64,000 bases of DNA, taken from Salvator merianae (lineage: Eukaryota; Chordata; Lepidosauria; Squamata; Teiidae). This document shows, piece by piece, positions 11,534 to 23,690 of the stretch. The position numbers were made by a program, and so were the translations under genes. Location: contig QVOM02000034.1 in the NCBI GenBank assembly GCA_003586115.2, positions 111,726,376-111,790,375 on the forward strand. The letters run 5' to 3'. The notes below the pieces were generated by a model. It saw only the letters and a program-made list of their open reading frames with translations, made no database searches and was not told the DNA's origin. Every line of letters begins with the position of its first letter. The first letter of the stretch is position 1.

Positions 11534-11970
11534 CCAGAGTCTGCAATTTAAAATCTGTGTCATTCAATGGCAATCTAAATGGATTTCCAGTCTTGTCTTA
11601 TTTACTTTCCCCTCTTGACAGAATACAGATTTCATTAACTTCTCTTCCTATTACAATTTTAACACAGTTCCAAGTTTTTACCAACTGAAATTATTCCACC
11701 CAAAGACATGTCTTGATAACAGATCTTTGCATACGCTGCTGACAAATTTCTACTTCCTTCCTCCTGCTAAGATGCAGATAAGTAAATCTTCCTTTTCTTT
11801 TCACAACATCAGTACAACCTGAGAGCTTCTCATGTGCTTGTTTAAATCAATAATGGGAAACGTCAATACATCTTTTGTATTAACTTGCATACAAACCACT
11901 AGTACTGGCTCCTTTTCCAGTTCCTCTTAAGAACTGTCCCTTTCATCCTCCCACTTGGGTGCTATCTAAC
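11534..11970. other. Noncoding stretch, no recognised feature
   Basis: No supported feature in these roughly 430 bases. Confidence 0.45.
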
Positions 11971-12090
11971 CCTAAGTTTTAATTTAGCTTCATTCCTCCT
12001 TCATTCCGTCAGTGTGAGAAAACACATCAGTAAAGTGACTAGTCATTTTCTTTCTACATTATCTACCCCAAAGGTGATTTTTTTGTGTTA
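11971..12090. repeat. Left half of family C MITE, interrupted
   Basis: CTAAGTTTTAATTTAGCTTC, then AACACATCAGTAAAGTGACT and ACATTATCTACCCCAAAGGT follow the family C order. It stops at GTGTTA, where the next element begins. No right half was found downstream. Confidence 0.65.
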
Positions 12091-12488
12091 GGGCCTTTCT
12101 ACACTCACCATGCCTTGTTCCACTCAGTGGGTCTGGACCAGCAAGGCCCACTGGTCTCGAGCATGGCACAGTGTGGTCTGGTACAGTGCAGTTTGCAACC
12201 CCCACACCAGTGCTGGGCTCCATGTTCCCAATAGATCGGCCAGCTGCTCACTGCTGTCTGCACATGGATCAGTCTCCTGCTGACAAATGCCTGGGAGACT
12301 GCTTCAAAGTCATCTCCCATTGGAGCAGGCTCCAGCACTATTTTCTCACTGGGACCCACTCCAAAGCTACGTCCCACTTGGATGCAGCATTTCCACAGGA
12401 GGCAAGGCCTCTGGGTGGACCAGTCCACAATATGAATAAAGCCTTCACAGGGGGCTACTGGCCTGAATCAGCAGCACTATGTTGATTC
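12091..12488. mobile_element. TIR element, family L, inserted at a TTA site
   Basis: It begins GGGCCTTTCTACACTCACC immediately after TTA (12088-12090) inside the family C palindrome. Its interior shares blocks with the 0, 9.4 and 24.5 kb copies (GACCAGTCCACAATATGAAT region, GGGGGCTACTGG). The right end is not defined by a clear inverted repeat. Overlapping frames of 107 and 104 codons on opposite strands are incidental. Confidence 0.5.
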
Positions 12489-14204
12489 TACCTCTGTCTT
12501 CTCATCCCCATACTCTCCTTTTCCACAAAAGCAATTTACTGGTTTTCTGTTAAGGTCACCTTTCACTACTTAAATAAAGATTGAATTCTTTCACTACAAT
12601 AATGGTCATATTACATTGTTTCTAAAATTCTTGTTCCATATCTGCAGAACTGCAAGCTCTTAAGGCATTTGATACATTTAATAAACATTTTCCATTCTTT
12701 ATAATAACCTGCTATGTGAACAAGCATGTGAAACTACTGGATAAAAAAGTTAGAAGTGTCACAGACATCTGTAAAAAGATCCCTTTGGCCATGTGCCTTT
12801 GAGAATGTGTGAAATACCATACACATGGTCAAAACCATTGCAATTAAACTTTAAGGAAGAGTATTTTCTTAATGTGGAAGTTCTTGAAGGATGTAACTGC
12901 GGGTGTTTCCAGATGTGAAATAAAAGCTGTGATTTTCCTGGAACTATGTTGGGAATTTAAGATGCAATCATAGCATTCCCTATACAATCCCAGGTAAGTT
13001 CATTGATAACTTGTAATATAGCTATTGTGGGAAATCCAGCAATGATGCTGGGTTTCCTGTAATAGAGATGCTTGCTTACGTATCTGCTAGCCTTATTCTC
13101 TCACTTGGGGTTTCTCATAAGGCAACCAAGTGTCAGAAAAGCAACAAAAGAAAGTGGGTGGGCACTTGGCAGACTTTTGGGTAGCCCCATGCAAGATAAT
13201 GACAATATGGGCTGGCAGATATAGAATATAAGGCAGGACTACTCCTTCCATCTGACATAGGGAAGCAAGTGGCAATTGTGGGATCTTTTTTTTTTAAAAT
13301 CCTGAATAGGCTCTTGCTGTTTGGAGGCAGTCTGAGAAGAGAGAGTTTACCAGCTGCTCTCCTCAATAAGATCATTATTCCATGGAAGATTTGAAGTGTT
13401 TGATGGAAAACACCGTCTTTAGGACACTCTGTCCCAAGCCTTATTATGTCATAAAAACTGGTCCTGGATGTATTGGTGCATTATATCTGATGTTCCTATT
13501 TCCAGGTGTGATCCCGCAAGCCCCATTATAATCAGTTTTGAAACAGGTCTATATTAGTCAAGAAAATCTCTCATCAAAATGTAGCACGGAAGAGTATTTC
13601 ATTTTCTGTGTAGAAGGTCATAAGTGAACTAGAGAGGTTTAGTTTCTACCTTCCCAAGTAGGACCTCCTCCCACCACAAAACATTTCTCCTGTTTTCTCA
13701 TTTTACCCCAAAGAAGCCTCTTTTGAGGGGTGAGTGGGTCATATTCATTTGGAAGTATTCATCTGGAAGTATGTTCCACAAAGAAAATTTCTTTCTATTT
13801 AAGTTAGGTTGATTCTACAGTGGAAGAAAGGGGTACTGGTCAAGGCCTGAGGGGCATAGTGTTTTCACATGCATGTTGCTCTCAGGCTTGCTGACCATCT
13901 CCAAGGAGTGAAAAGTGTCCTTGAAGTCATCCTTCTGTAGTGCAGGAAAATGAACTTTGAGGGCACTTTCCATCCTGTTCTACCACTCCTATTCCATGCA
14001 GTGTCAATAGGAGTGAGTTATCTTGCTTGCTTTCTGCCTTGTCCATTTAAGGAGCACACAGGAATCAGTCAATTCCTCTGTCCATTTTGTGTGTTCCCCT
14101 TAATGGAGCTGGTCAGAAATTTCAGAGTCCGTAGCTTCTCAAGTTTCCTCCAGACCTCAAAGCCCTAAAAGGGAGACACCACAAAGGCATCTATATATCA
14201 TGCT
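12489..14204. other. Noncoding stretch, possible eroded repeats
   Basis: No exon-like frame. The segment 12905-13530 opens with TTTCCAGATGTGAAA and holds blocks similar in style to the 36.8-kb repeat, but I could not align it end to end. Confidence 0.35.
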
Positions 14205-14735
14205 TTCCACTCATGCTCTTTGTAAGGCTGTAAAGATACATCCTTAGTTGTGAAAGTTTTAAGCTTAGGCCATTTTCCAGCTGGACTACTGCAGCAGTCA
14301 AACAGCTGGAGAGGTCCAACTGTCCCAGAACAAGGACATCTGTATTTGGACAACTGTTCTGGGACAGTGCCCGCACTAGCTCTGAAGCCTGTAGAACCTT
14401 CAGAGCCCCTTGGGAACCCATTTTGGTAGTGCACTTTGTTGCACTGCTGAAATAGGTCCCCTTGCTAAGCTGGAACATGGAGGTATGTTCCTGCTGCACA
14501 GTTCTGTGGCCCAGTTTACCAAATTCTAGTATGCTGGTAAACCTATTTAAACAGGTCTTCCAGCAAACTGGCCTAGCTGTCCACTTTGGGCTGCCTACTC
14601 CAGTTTATGCTCTGTCCAGCGTGGACGGAGTGTACTAGCAGAGGGCACGGCCTCCCTTATACTGGACCAAGGTGCGAAAGGGAGGCTTCTGGATCTCTTC
14701 TTAGACTGTTCCACAGGTAAATGTGGAAACAACCT
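14205..14735 (+). repeat. Nonautonomous TIR element, family A
   Basis: Collinear with 5095-5645: CACTAGCTCTGAAGCCTG, GTTGCACTGCTGAAATAGG, TTTATGCTCTGTCC and GGCCTCCCTTATACTGG. No protein homology. Confidence 0.5.
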
Positions 14736-15592
14736 TAATTGTGCTAAAAAGAGGAGAAAGAATATTGCAGATGTCAGGGACTGAATTTGTAAAATTCTCA
14801 TTATTGTTGGGTCCTGTGGCCACTGGTCTCAATCTCAGTCACACTAATGGAGTGTTTGAATAAGTTCACATGAGGGCATAGTCAGCCATTCATATTTTGA
14901 CCAGCAAGGGCGTTCATGATGAGCTTTGTTACCTGGCCTGCTTACAACAAAGAAGGCATTTTCACTTGCTGAAATTCAAACTCAAGAACCACCCTAGACT
15001 ATTTTATAAAATTCTACAGAGGTCTTAATAGTATCTTTTCCCTTATTCCATCTTCTGTGCAACATTACAGTTATCTGCTCGACCTCCACATTTTCCTTAC
15101 AGGGCAGCAGGCTGATTCAACTTGAATACAATACATCAGCTGAAGGCCATCAGCGATGTGTTGATGAAGTATTATAACATAGCTCATTAAATCTCTATTG
15201 CTCTGATGATGCATTTGTCATATTCTCTTGAATTGATGGGATATTACATATATTCCAAGGAGCCTCAAGCAATGAAGATGAGAGGGGAAAAGAAGCTGAG
15301 TCCTGGAAATTCGCTAAGCTGGCAACTTGTGTTTTTAAAAGCATTTAGTTTTCTCTCCATGTGTTTTACAGATTGCCTAAAACCTTGACAAAGAAAAAGA
15401 ATTGTTAGTCTACTCTCAGCAATATAGAAAAGATCAGTGTTCACAATAAAGTAGCGACACACTGTATAATACAAAAGATATCTAACTACATGACAATAAA
15501 AGAATATCTTTGTGCAGCTGTGAATTTTGCTGGAATATCAATTGTTTTTCTATTCTGGGTCCTGAATTTTCAAAATGATTGATAAAGTATTT
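14736..15592. other. Noncoding stretch, no recognised feature
   Basis: Unique-looking DNA. The part at 15100-15480 is repeat-free and could be conserved, but nothing specific supports this. Confidence 0.4.
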
Positions 15593-15742
15593 GGCCTTTT
15601 CTGCACTGGTCATTTTTCCAGATTGTATCCTGGAATAAGGAGCTGTCATCCGCTTGTTGGTGCAGACTACAGCAGGTTACAGCATATGGCAGGTCCCTAT
15701 TCTGAGATATAATCCGAAATGAGGACCAGTGCAGAAAGGCTC
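15593..15742. mobile_element. Short TIR MITE, family D (150 bp)
   Basis: The left end GGCCTTTTCTGCACTGGTC pairs with the reverse complement of the right end (GAGCCTTTCTGCACTGGTCC). TTT flanks both sides (15590-15592 and 15743-15745). The same family occurs at 58249-58426. Confidence 0.75.
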
Positions 15743-15999
15743 TTTTCTTCTGTGGTCAGCTTTGTTTTCTAACCCCCCTGCTGTAGAAAAACTAGATCCC
15801 CTTAGTTCTACCTCAGTTGCAGGTGCCTCAGATATAATATTGGGGGAATAGCTCCCCATTACACTCAACAGGGCCTCTGGAAGCGAGTGAAAAACCTGAC
15901 CCCAAATAATTTGTCATTAAAGTACCATACCAATAACAACTCTTAATACTAATACCAATGATGAGTTGATTAAAGCTATGACATGCAAATGTGTCACAA

Positions 16000-17110
16000 T
16001 TTTTCCTTAACCTTTTGGTCAGTAGGTTTATTTAACTGGAAGGAGTTTGGCAAAATGGCTGATGGATTCCTGAACACTCTGGGGAAATTTTCAGATGCCA
16101 AAGCCAATGATTCGGATGAGACTCTTGTGGAGTTGTGAGACACAACAGGCCACTGACATGATTGATCCCAAGTGTCCTCTCTGGCACTATGAAATCTGAG
16201 TTGCTCTTTGGTTTTCTGAAGGGCTTTGGATAATGAAGTGGACCAGCAGATACCTACAATGCAATTGGCATGGTTCTCATCATGAAGATGACTCCACACA
16301 TCTCTGGAGGCAGACCATCTTAATAGGTCCTTCACCTTTGCAGGGAGAGAATGCTGTTTTGATAAGAAACTTCATCAGATGGTGGTCTGACCATGACAGT
16401 GGGGTAACTTTAACCCCCCAATATTCAGGTCATCCCATTCACAGCCTGAGGCAAAAGCCAGATCAAGGATATGATCTGACCCATGTGTTGATCCCATAAC
16501 CAGCTGAAGAAGTCCCATGTCTGTTATGAATACCATGAAAACCTGAGTTGGTCCATAAGAATCCCTCTCAGTCCAAGTCCCCCAAAACCATCATTCTCGG
16601 GTCATCCAGCACCACAACTGAGATCACCTGTGCCAGCCTAGTCAGAGAGGTTGCCAGGGAGCAGGGTGGGTGGTATACTAACAAATTCTTCAACCTGTCT
16701 TGTTGGACCAGCACCACGTACAGTTCCTCATAGCCTATCTCAGTCTATAGGGGTTTTCTGGGATGAGTGAAATGGTATTTTAATTAACAGCAGCAATCCC
16801 TCCTCCTTGCCCCTCTAGTCTGAGCTGAAAAACCAAGTGGGCACAACTGGGTCAGATCTACTCCAGCTCAGTAGTACATGCCAGCTCAGTTTCCCCATCC
16901 ACAATCAAGCCATGGATCAGGGATGCTTTATTACAAACTGATTTGGCACTGAACAACAGAGTTACCAAGCAAGAGGGCTCAGAAGCCATGCTGCCAGGTA
17001 ACTATTGGAGAGGAGGCAGCATCGGAGGGGGTGATAATATCTAAGCAACCATGCTTCCCAGTAACACAGTGTCTCTATCTCTTCCTAATTCCATGTCAAT
17101 CGTGACCAGT
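16000..17110 (-). mobile_element. L2/CR1-type LINE fragment, endonuclease region, antisense
   Basis: Translated on the minus strand, the 16230-16490 part reads like the apurinic-type endonuclease domain of L2/CR1 elements: a segment with SDHILDLAFASG, then a serine-aspartate/tryptophan region resembling WSDHHL, spread over two frames because of stops and indels. Downstream text on the same strand (to about 16000) continues as a degraded linker toward the reverse transcriptase. The 5' side (up to about 17110) is less certain. No open frame survives, so this is a dead copy. The assignment between L2 and CR1 is by style of sequence, not by alignment. Confidence 0.55.
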
Positions 17111-17185
17111 GATCACTGGAATGGGGGAACTACCACTCTCCTCTCCATTGTATCTCCTTCTTAGACACATTCCACCTCTCTCTTT

Positions 17186-17361
17186 CACACACACACACAC
17201 AACCACACACACATACACACACATGTGCATGCATGCACACATGCACACATGCACACATGCACACATGCACACATGCAAACCCACACATGCACTGCTCCAA
17301 GAAGCCACTAATAGGAAGGAAGGAAGGAAGGAAGGAAGGAAGGAAGGAAGGAAGGAAGGAA

Positions 17362-17407
<46 letters not shown>

Positions 17408-17408
17408 A
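17186..17408. repeat. Compound microsatellite: CA, ACATGC-like, GGAA then GAAA
   Basis: CA-rich repeats at 17186-17222 grade into CACATG/ACATGCAC units to about 17290. After a 25-base spacer a GGAA run (about 17314-17364) passes directly into a GAAA run (about 17365-17408). The long open frames on both strands (156 and 174 codons) are caused by these repeats. Confidence 0.97.
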
Positions 17409-18289
17409 AATAATATCTCAACTATTGACAGTGACATGGCCATTACAGTAATCTGGGAGGTGGCAAATTTGAAAAGGTTGAGGTCAGAGGTCAGGAATAA
17501 CTCAACTTCTCTGATACCCACACAACCAATGAAGTTCAAGTCATTGTGGCAGAAGCACAAAGACATGGCTGTCCTATGCCCAGAAGTGGTTTTGACGTTC
17601 CTGATCTCTTACACCCAAGAATTCAGCAAATAGAACTTGGGGCCTTTGTGGGGGGAAGTCATAGAACAACAGCACTACTCGCTTTGGTCACTTGTGAGTT
17701 CTCATGGCCTTGGAAGGTAATAGAAATGAGTTTTCAGATGGGGCTCTTTCTAACCTCCCATTCTCTAAAGATATAATGGATTCATGACTTTGACTTCTGC
17801 AAAGTTTTCTAGGATTCTAAACCTCACAAAGAATGACCTACGGCTGTTTTCAGTTGCATTTTGAATTGTGTATTTGTATTTTGAAAATCGGTTACATAAA
17901 CTACAGCACCCCAGTTGCTGGATTAGCTTTCCAAAAGAGGTCTTAACTTGGCATCTGAAAAAAATATATACTCTTTTGTCACCCAGGTAGTTTAGATAGT
18001 AGAAGCTTATTATTATGCTTTATGTAATATTCAGTATATTTCATTTTGAACTATGTTTTAATTTCTGTTTTTCATCTCTATAAGTCATGCAAAAAACCAG
18101 CTATCAGATGGCTGTAGAAATGTAGAGGATACACAGACTTTGGAGGGAGGGGGATCTGAAAGTGGTATGCACATAAAAAAGTGAATGAATGAAGAAAAGA
18201 TATTTGGATACAGAATGCTAAATCTGGCACAATATGAACACTCCTGGGAACCTACAGTTTTGAATATGACAAATACACGAAATCTGAAA
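17409..18289. other. Noncoding stretch, no recognised feature
   Basis: No supported feature. Confidence 0.45.
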
Positions 18290-18900
18290 TGAATCGATCA
18301 AACAATGTAACTTTATCTCTGTCCCTCCATTTTTTCAATCATGACAGATTTCTGCAACTTGTAATTATTTTTACCTGACATTGTCAATTACTATAGCAAC
18401 GCTGATAAAAAAAAGAAGAAAGTGTAAGACATCAAATTGCATTGTTTTAAGTTTATTTAGAGCTGTCAAGTGCTAATAATTATAGAACCATTATAGGGCA
18501 AAGAAGCACAAAGGAGGTCTTTATAGCAATCTAAAACTATTATAGCTTGTCACTATGTAAATGGTTGTGAATTAGCAAACATCTAATTTTTATAACTTTT
18601 GCTTTGGTTTTTAAATTGTATGCCCCACTCTTATAATGACACATCAAATGCCCCAAAGACCCTTAAATGTCATGGTGAAAATTCTAATTATGTGCTCCTC
18701 TATTGTTTAATTATGACTTATGGAAGTACTTAAACTAGGGTGTCTGTATTAAGCTTTCTGAATTGGCAAGCAATGTACCATAATTTTTGTTCTGTTCTCT
18801 TATTGCCTGAAACTAGTGTTAACAGTTTGTAGACCTGTTTTCTTTTATGTCATTTTTAATAGTAGCCACTTAGTAATGGGCATCACAGTTACATAGTAGT
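18290..18900. other. Candidate conserved noncoding block
   Basis: About 600 bp with no recognised repeat, AT-rich, and dense in motifs read by developmental factors (for example TGTCAATTAC near 18382, TAATTATAG near 18475, ATTGTTTAATTATGAC near 18701). There is no coding frame. This look is typical of vertebrate conserved noncoding elements, but only a genome comparison could establish it. Confidence 0.35.
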
Positions 18901-19218
18901 TGACACTTGAACAAAGCCTACAATATACGCATAATCCCAGATGTTGTTGTCTCTATCATAAAATATGGATTTTGTCTAAATAATAGTAATAGTATTCCGC
19001 AAGGCTAAACATTCTGCAGCTACTTTCAGCTGTACACCAGAGTTCTTGGCTGTAAGCCTTTGGCCTTGGAACTAAGAGTTCGTGTTTGCTTTCTTGCCTA
19101 TTTATTATTTGTTTATTTCCTATTATATGTTTTATATCCTCAGGGTAGATTATATACTTAGAATGACACAAAAATATAGCTCAAATGACAACACAATGAT
19201 TCTAACAAAATAGAATAA

Positions 19219-19431
19219 GACCGTGTTCATGCATACATTTTAATCCAGCTTCACCCCACTTTCAGAATAAGAGAACACATCAGCAATGTGACAAGGTGTT
19301 TGCTTTTGGCATTAATTAACTACCTTTAGGGGTCAGATAAAGTGAAAAGAAAATGATTAGTCACTTTGCTGAATATGTTCTTTCACTCTGAAGATGGATT
19401 CAAGCTGGATTAAAACTTACGTGTGAACACA
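19219..19431. mobile_element. Palindromic MITE, family C
   Basis: The left arm TTTTAATCCAGCTTCACCCC pairs with the right arm CAAGCTGGATTAAAACTTAC. Inner landmarks are AACACATCAGCAATGTGACA and TTAGTCACTTTGCTGAATATG. About 213 bp, noncoding. Confidence 0.75.
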
Positions 19432-19539
19432 GAACAGCATTCCTTTTAGCTGAAACTCAAGGTGAAGAAATGTCTTCATTACGGATAATAAGGTGGACAT
19501 GATGATGACTTTCCCCCCATTCCCTCCTATAGCCTGTGA

Positions 19540-20249
19540 GACACTTTCTGCACTTATCTGCAGGAAATCTATGCCTGTGTTCAGACATAACAAATGGGGT
19601 GCCTCAGAGGCACCTCAGAGAGACAAGTGTGGCCCTTATGTTCCCAAGTCTTCTCTAACCCACCTTTTCTAGCATAGAATGTTTATGAGAAGGGGGAGGG
19701 GCAGACTGGGGTGTGAACAATCCCACCTTGAAACCATCTTTGAGTTGCCTCAGAGATGCTTTTCTTTTTTGTATCTGATCTTAGCCTATATCAGTGGGTC
19801 CAGATTAGCTTGGCCTACTGATATGGATTGCAGGGAGGCATGGGTAGGATCAGCACTATCTGCCCTGACAGCACTAATCCAGATTAGGCCACAGTGTGGT
19901 TGCAAAGCTCTTGTGAGCTTTATGGCTGCACCCCCATGCCTCCAAAGGTTAGGGACAAAAGCTGCTAGCCTCAGAGCCTATGGGGATGCTTTTCACTTAT
20001 GTCACACTGCTAAAAGGCAGCCCCTGGTACTCCTGAATACATACCTCCCATGTTCCAGATCAGGCAATTGGTCACTCTGGTAGACCCAATTAACCAAGTC
20101 TATCAGAGATCCAGATTAAGGCTTCCCCTTATTCCAAATCTTGCTCTGACTCATGCAGACAGAGTGGGACCAACAGGGGATAGAGCTTCCTAGCTCCACA
20201 TTAACATGCAGATCTGAGGCCTGCATCTGAACTATGTGCAGAAAGGCCC
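19540..20249 (-). repeat. Composite TIR element, family A-like, with 3-bp duplication TGA
   Basis: The left end GACACTTTCTGCACTTATC and the reverse complement of the right end (GGGCCTTTCTGCACATAG) match. TGA flanks both sides (19537-19539 and 20250-20252). The right portion resembles families A and L in reverse. The interior may hold another insert, since 710 bp is long for the family. A 134-codon frame has no recognisable domain. Confidence 0.5.
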
Positions 20250-20252
20250 TGA

Positions 20253-20974
20253 GATAGCCTTGTAATTCTGATATTTCTTTCTGGTGCCTTCTATAAACTC
20301 TTCTCTATTAAAAATTCTTTATGGCATTGAAAGCAGAAATAGCCCCTCTCACACATATGCTATTCCTTCTTTACATCAGAATGGATAAAGGAAAACTGAA
20401 CAGGGGGCAGGATGCATCTTTCTCGAACAATTGTAGTTGCACCACAAAAACATTATCTTCATTCTATTCTATTTTCTTTGATTTATTGGTGGGACAATAC
20501 AAAGGAAAAATAATAGTAACTATAAAAATATTTCTTGGATTATTTTTGAACCTCCGAGTTTGAGTATGGTGTATCTCTGAATAGCAAGTGTTTGAGGATT
20601 GAAAACAACAGAATAGGGTTACTCACATAATGTGCTTTTACCCTGAATGAAATCACCTGACTGAAAAACTGGGGCAGGCAATTAATTTGATTAATTTGGG
20701 CACTTCAGTGTGCCTCTATTTGTTTTTCCTTAATATTTTTATTCTGCCTTTAATGAAAAACAAACAAGTCTCCTTGAATGGACAGCATTCAAATGAAAAG
20801 GCAATTAAATGCTGTAATCAAAAACATTTCTAAAATACACTGCAAGTACCTAATGCCTCTAACAGTATCTAACTGCAGGGGAAAAAAAGAAAAAGAAAAA
20901 ATAGCAAATGCCTCTTCAGAGTGTTCAAAAAGTCTTGGTGAAGAAATGTATGAAACCAAGACAGGTAAATTATT
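20253..20974. other. Noncoding stretch with candidate conserved block at 20590-20880
   Basis: No coding evidence. The block 20590-20880 is repeat-free and carries paired ATTAATTTGATTAATTT-type homeodomain motifs near 20681-20697. Confidence 0.35.
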
Positions 20975-21012
20975 CCGGAGGTGGTCTGAAGCTGGATTAA
21001 AACTTAGGCATG
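20975..21012. repeat. Family C MITE remnant (one arm)
   Basis: TCTGAAGCTGGATTAAAACT followed by TAGGCATGACT is the right arm of family C. The rest of the element is absent. Confidence 0.65.
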
Positions 21013-23404
21013 ACTAAGCCCATGATGGAGTGCTATTTTCCAAGTTGCTGGCTAGTGAATTTCCACATTACAGATGAGCAGACTTTTGCTAATAGGGAAA
21101 GGTGATCGCTTGCTCTCCACTACAAGAAAATCTACTATGTCATCCCTATCAGGCGAGAATTTTGCTATCTAAGCATCCTCTTAAGAAGTATCATGCATTA
21201 ATTTTGTGCCTGCTGCTGTCAAGACAGATTTTCAAGTGCTTTGATGTGTGTGCTAATAAGGAAGGGAGGGAGGGAGGGAAATCTAAAGTCAGCCTTCTCA
21301 TGACCACATGGCACAGCACGTAGAGCAGAGGTGATAAATTTAGAAAACATGGTATGTAGCTCGTTTATATAAAGATGGACCATTCTTTCTCTACAGTAGG
21401 GCTTTGGTCTCCTGAGTAATTCTAAGGCACTATCTAGCGACTGTAGAATGAAAGTCTCTCAAATGTTTTATTTGTTGGTTCAAGTGGAATCTTTCAATGA
21501 TTTTGACAGAACAGAAACCTTTGTTTTGTTGACATCGATTTCCTTGTTGAAAAATAATGAAACCAAAGAGTTGCCTTAATCTGCTCACCACATTATTGAA
21601 AGGTAAATGGTCCACAGAAAACGCAGTCGTAAGTAAAATGGATGTTTTCGGTTTCTTTTTAATGAGAAAACCACTGTCTTGTATTTTTACAAAAAATAAC
21701 AGCTTTGCTCAGCAATATATATTCACTCATTATTGCGAAACCTCAATTTTCCAGCCCTCCTTTCAGCATACTCTTGATTTAGCAGATAAATGAATGGAAC
21801 TCCCCTCCTGAGCTTTTTCATGCATATGGGTAGCTGAGAACTTGTCACTGTTAAGAGCTTTTTGTGACTGCTGGATGTCGTTCTGTGTTCATTGTTTTCC
21901 TAGGACGTACAGTATCAGACATGGGAAAAGTGATGGCATTAAGCAAGCATCCCAGAGGGGATAGTCAATTTCCCGCACTATCTTAAAAGTGCCATCATCT
22001 TGCCAGAAGATCCAGCATCTGGTACATGCTGCATTGGCACAGGGTCTTACTGAACAACTGGGAACTCACCATGTGCAAGTTCCTGGATGTCTGATCTGAT
22101 GCTGTCCAAAGCAGGGTAATGTCGGATCCTCTTAGGAGTTAGCTACACTTTAACCTTACATCTCATATTGACAGGGAATCTACTGTAAGTGCATTTTAAT
22201 TTTGCACAAGGAGGGAACAGACATAAAATATCAAATGCACCCCTATGACTATTTCCTTTTTTTTAAAACATACCTTAGTTGTGCAAGTTGTGCAATTGAG
22301 CGCTCTGCAGTTCACATACCCCTTCTTCCCTGATCTGTAACAATTGGTTTACACTGCTTGTGAATATGTCCATGGTCACTCTTACATTTTCCTGGGCAAA
22401 ATTGTTCCTGTTCAAAGGTTTTGTTTTTTTAACAAGCATATACATTGCTGACTTACAACCACTCTCTCCTCTTTTTTTTTTTTTTTTTGTTTCCTGCCCT
22501 GTGCAAAATAGTGCATAGCTATACAAAGATCCCCCTACCCCTGAGCAAGTGATTTCTAGTGCTTTCTGTGAATAGATCTGTGGTCACCCTCTCCATCTCT
22601 TGGAATGGCTAAGTCCTGCCCCTAAAGTTTTGCAATGGCACACAGGAAAAAAAAAAAAAAAAATCATGTAGAGAAACATTTTGCAGTGAATGCTGAAAGA
22701 ACCACGTTGCAAATATGGTAGATTGAAAGTAAAATAATGCACATATGAGGCAAGACCTCAGATTTAGATATGGTTTCCTTTCCTCACCGGAGAAACTGAA
22801 TTAATATCCATTAAAAACTGTCTACCTACCCCCTTAAAGAACTGTTGTTTTAGCCACACTGCCTGGAGGGATCCTTAAAAGGGTTTCTAAGGCTCATTCA
22901 CATGTAGTTAGAAAAGGCAGCTTGGAGGCAGCTTAGAGATGACTTAGGGCATGGCCAGACATCATAGGGTTAATCTGCGTTGGGGGAGAACGAGGATCGA
23001 GTATGTGTTCTGGTCATTGCCACATTTGTATTATAACACTGACTCAATTCAAACTTGTTCATTCTCATTTGTGATTTTCCCTTTGCTTAGAAAGCAGAAA
23101 CTGTTCCTTTCTCTCTCCACTCCTCACCAAATTCCTCTCCCTGCATGGTCAGTGATTGGATGCAGTCCCAGCAATCAAATCTTGACTTCACAGGGGAAGG
23201 AAAGTCAAAGGCCGCACTCCGTATTTCCCTGCTGCTGCATCAGAATATGGATTCCATTGGTGATGTTACTCGTCATTCACCATTTGTTCCTTCTCCCCAA
23301 CCAGTCAGTATCCACTCAAGCAGAACTTCAAATCCACATCTAGCACATAGTAAAGCTTCTTGAATGACAGGTCTTAATTTCTTCTCCTTTGTAATAGCGG
23401 TTTT
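21013..23404. other. Noncoding stretch with poly-T/poly-A tracts and a possible local duplication
   Basis: No exon-like frame. A GGGA run lies near 21265-21281 and poly-T/poly-A tracts near 22471-22488 and 22645-22663. Segments near 22330-22420 and 22540-22620 share short ordered words (TGTGAATA, TGGTCAC), which suggests an old local duplication. Confidence 0.35.
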
Positions 23405-23690
23405 GTGCAATTGTGAAATTTCAAAGCAGTGGGTGCGGGGAGGGGGAGAACTCAGTGAGAAGGGGGGAACATGTGAAGGGATCAATATTCATGATAATGA
23501 AGTTAGTGGTCATCAGGTGGACTCCACCCCCCCTCCCCTCTGACATGCATGGTGCCATGTGTGTCACAATGAAGTTGTGTGGTGCAGATAGCAAAGTTGA
23601 TGGTGATGTGGGTCATTGTTGGGGAAAGGGGACTGCACCCCCAAACAGGCACAGAAGACAAAGCCCACACTGAAGCAGGTTGGTAACACA
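23405..23690. repeat. Interspersed repeat of unknown class, family H
   Basis: Collinear with 53804-54110: ATTTCAAAGCAG, GGGATCAATAT, a TGGTCA...TGGACTC block, CACAATGAARTTGTGTG and GGTCATTGTTGG or its variant. No terminal inverted repeat and no protein homology were seen. Confidence 0.55.

Noticed and set aside
17096..17633. Open frames of 156 and 174 codons on opposite strands
   Set aside because: Caused by CA and GGAA/GAAA repeats; the peptides are low-complexity (Cys-Val, Lys-Glu-Arg).
19679..20083. 134-codon frame
   Set aside because: Lies inside a composite TIR element and has no recognisable motif.
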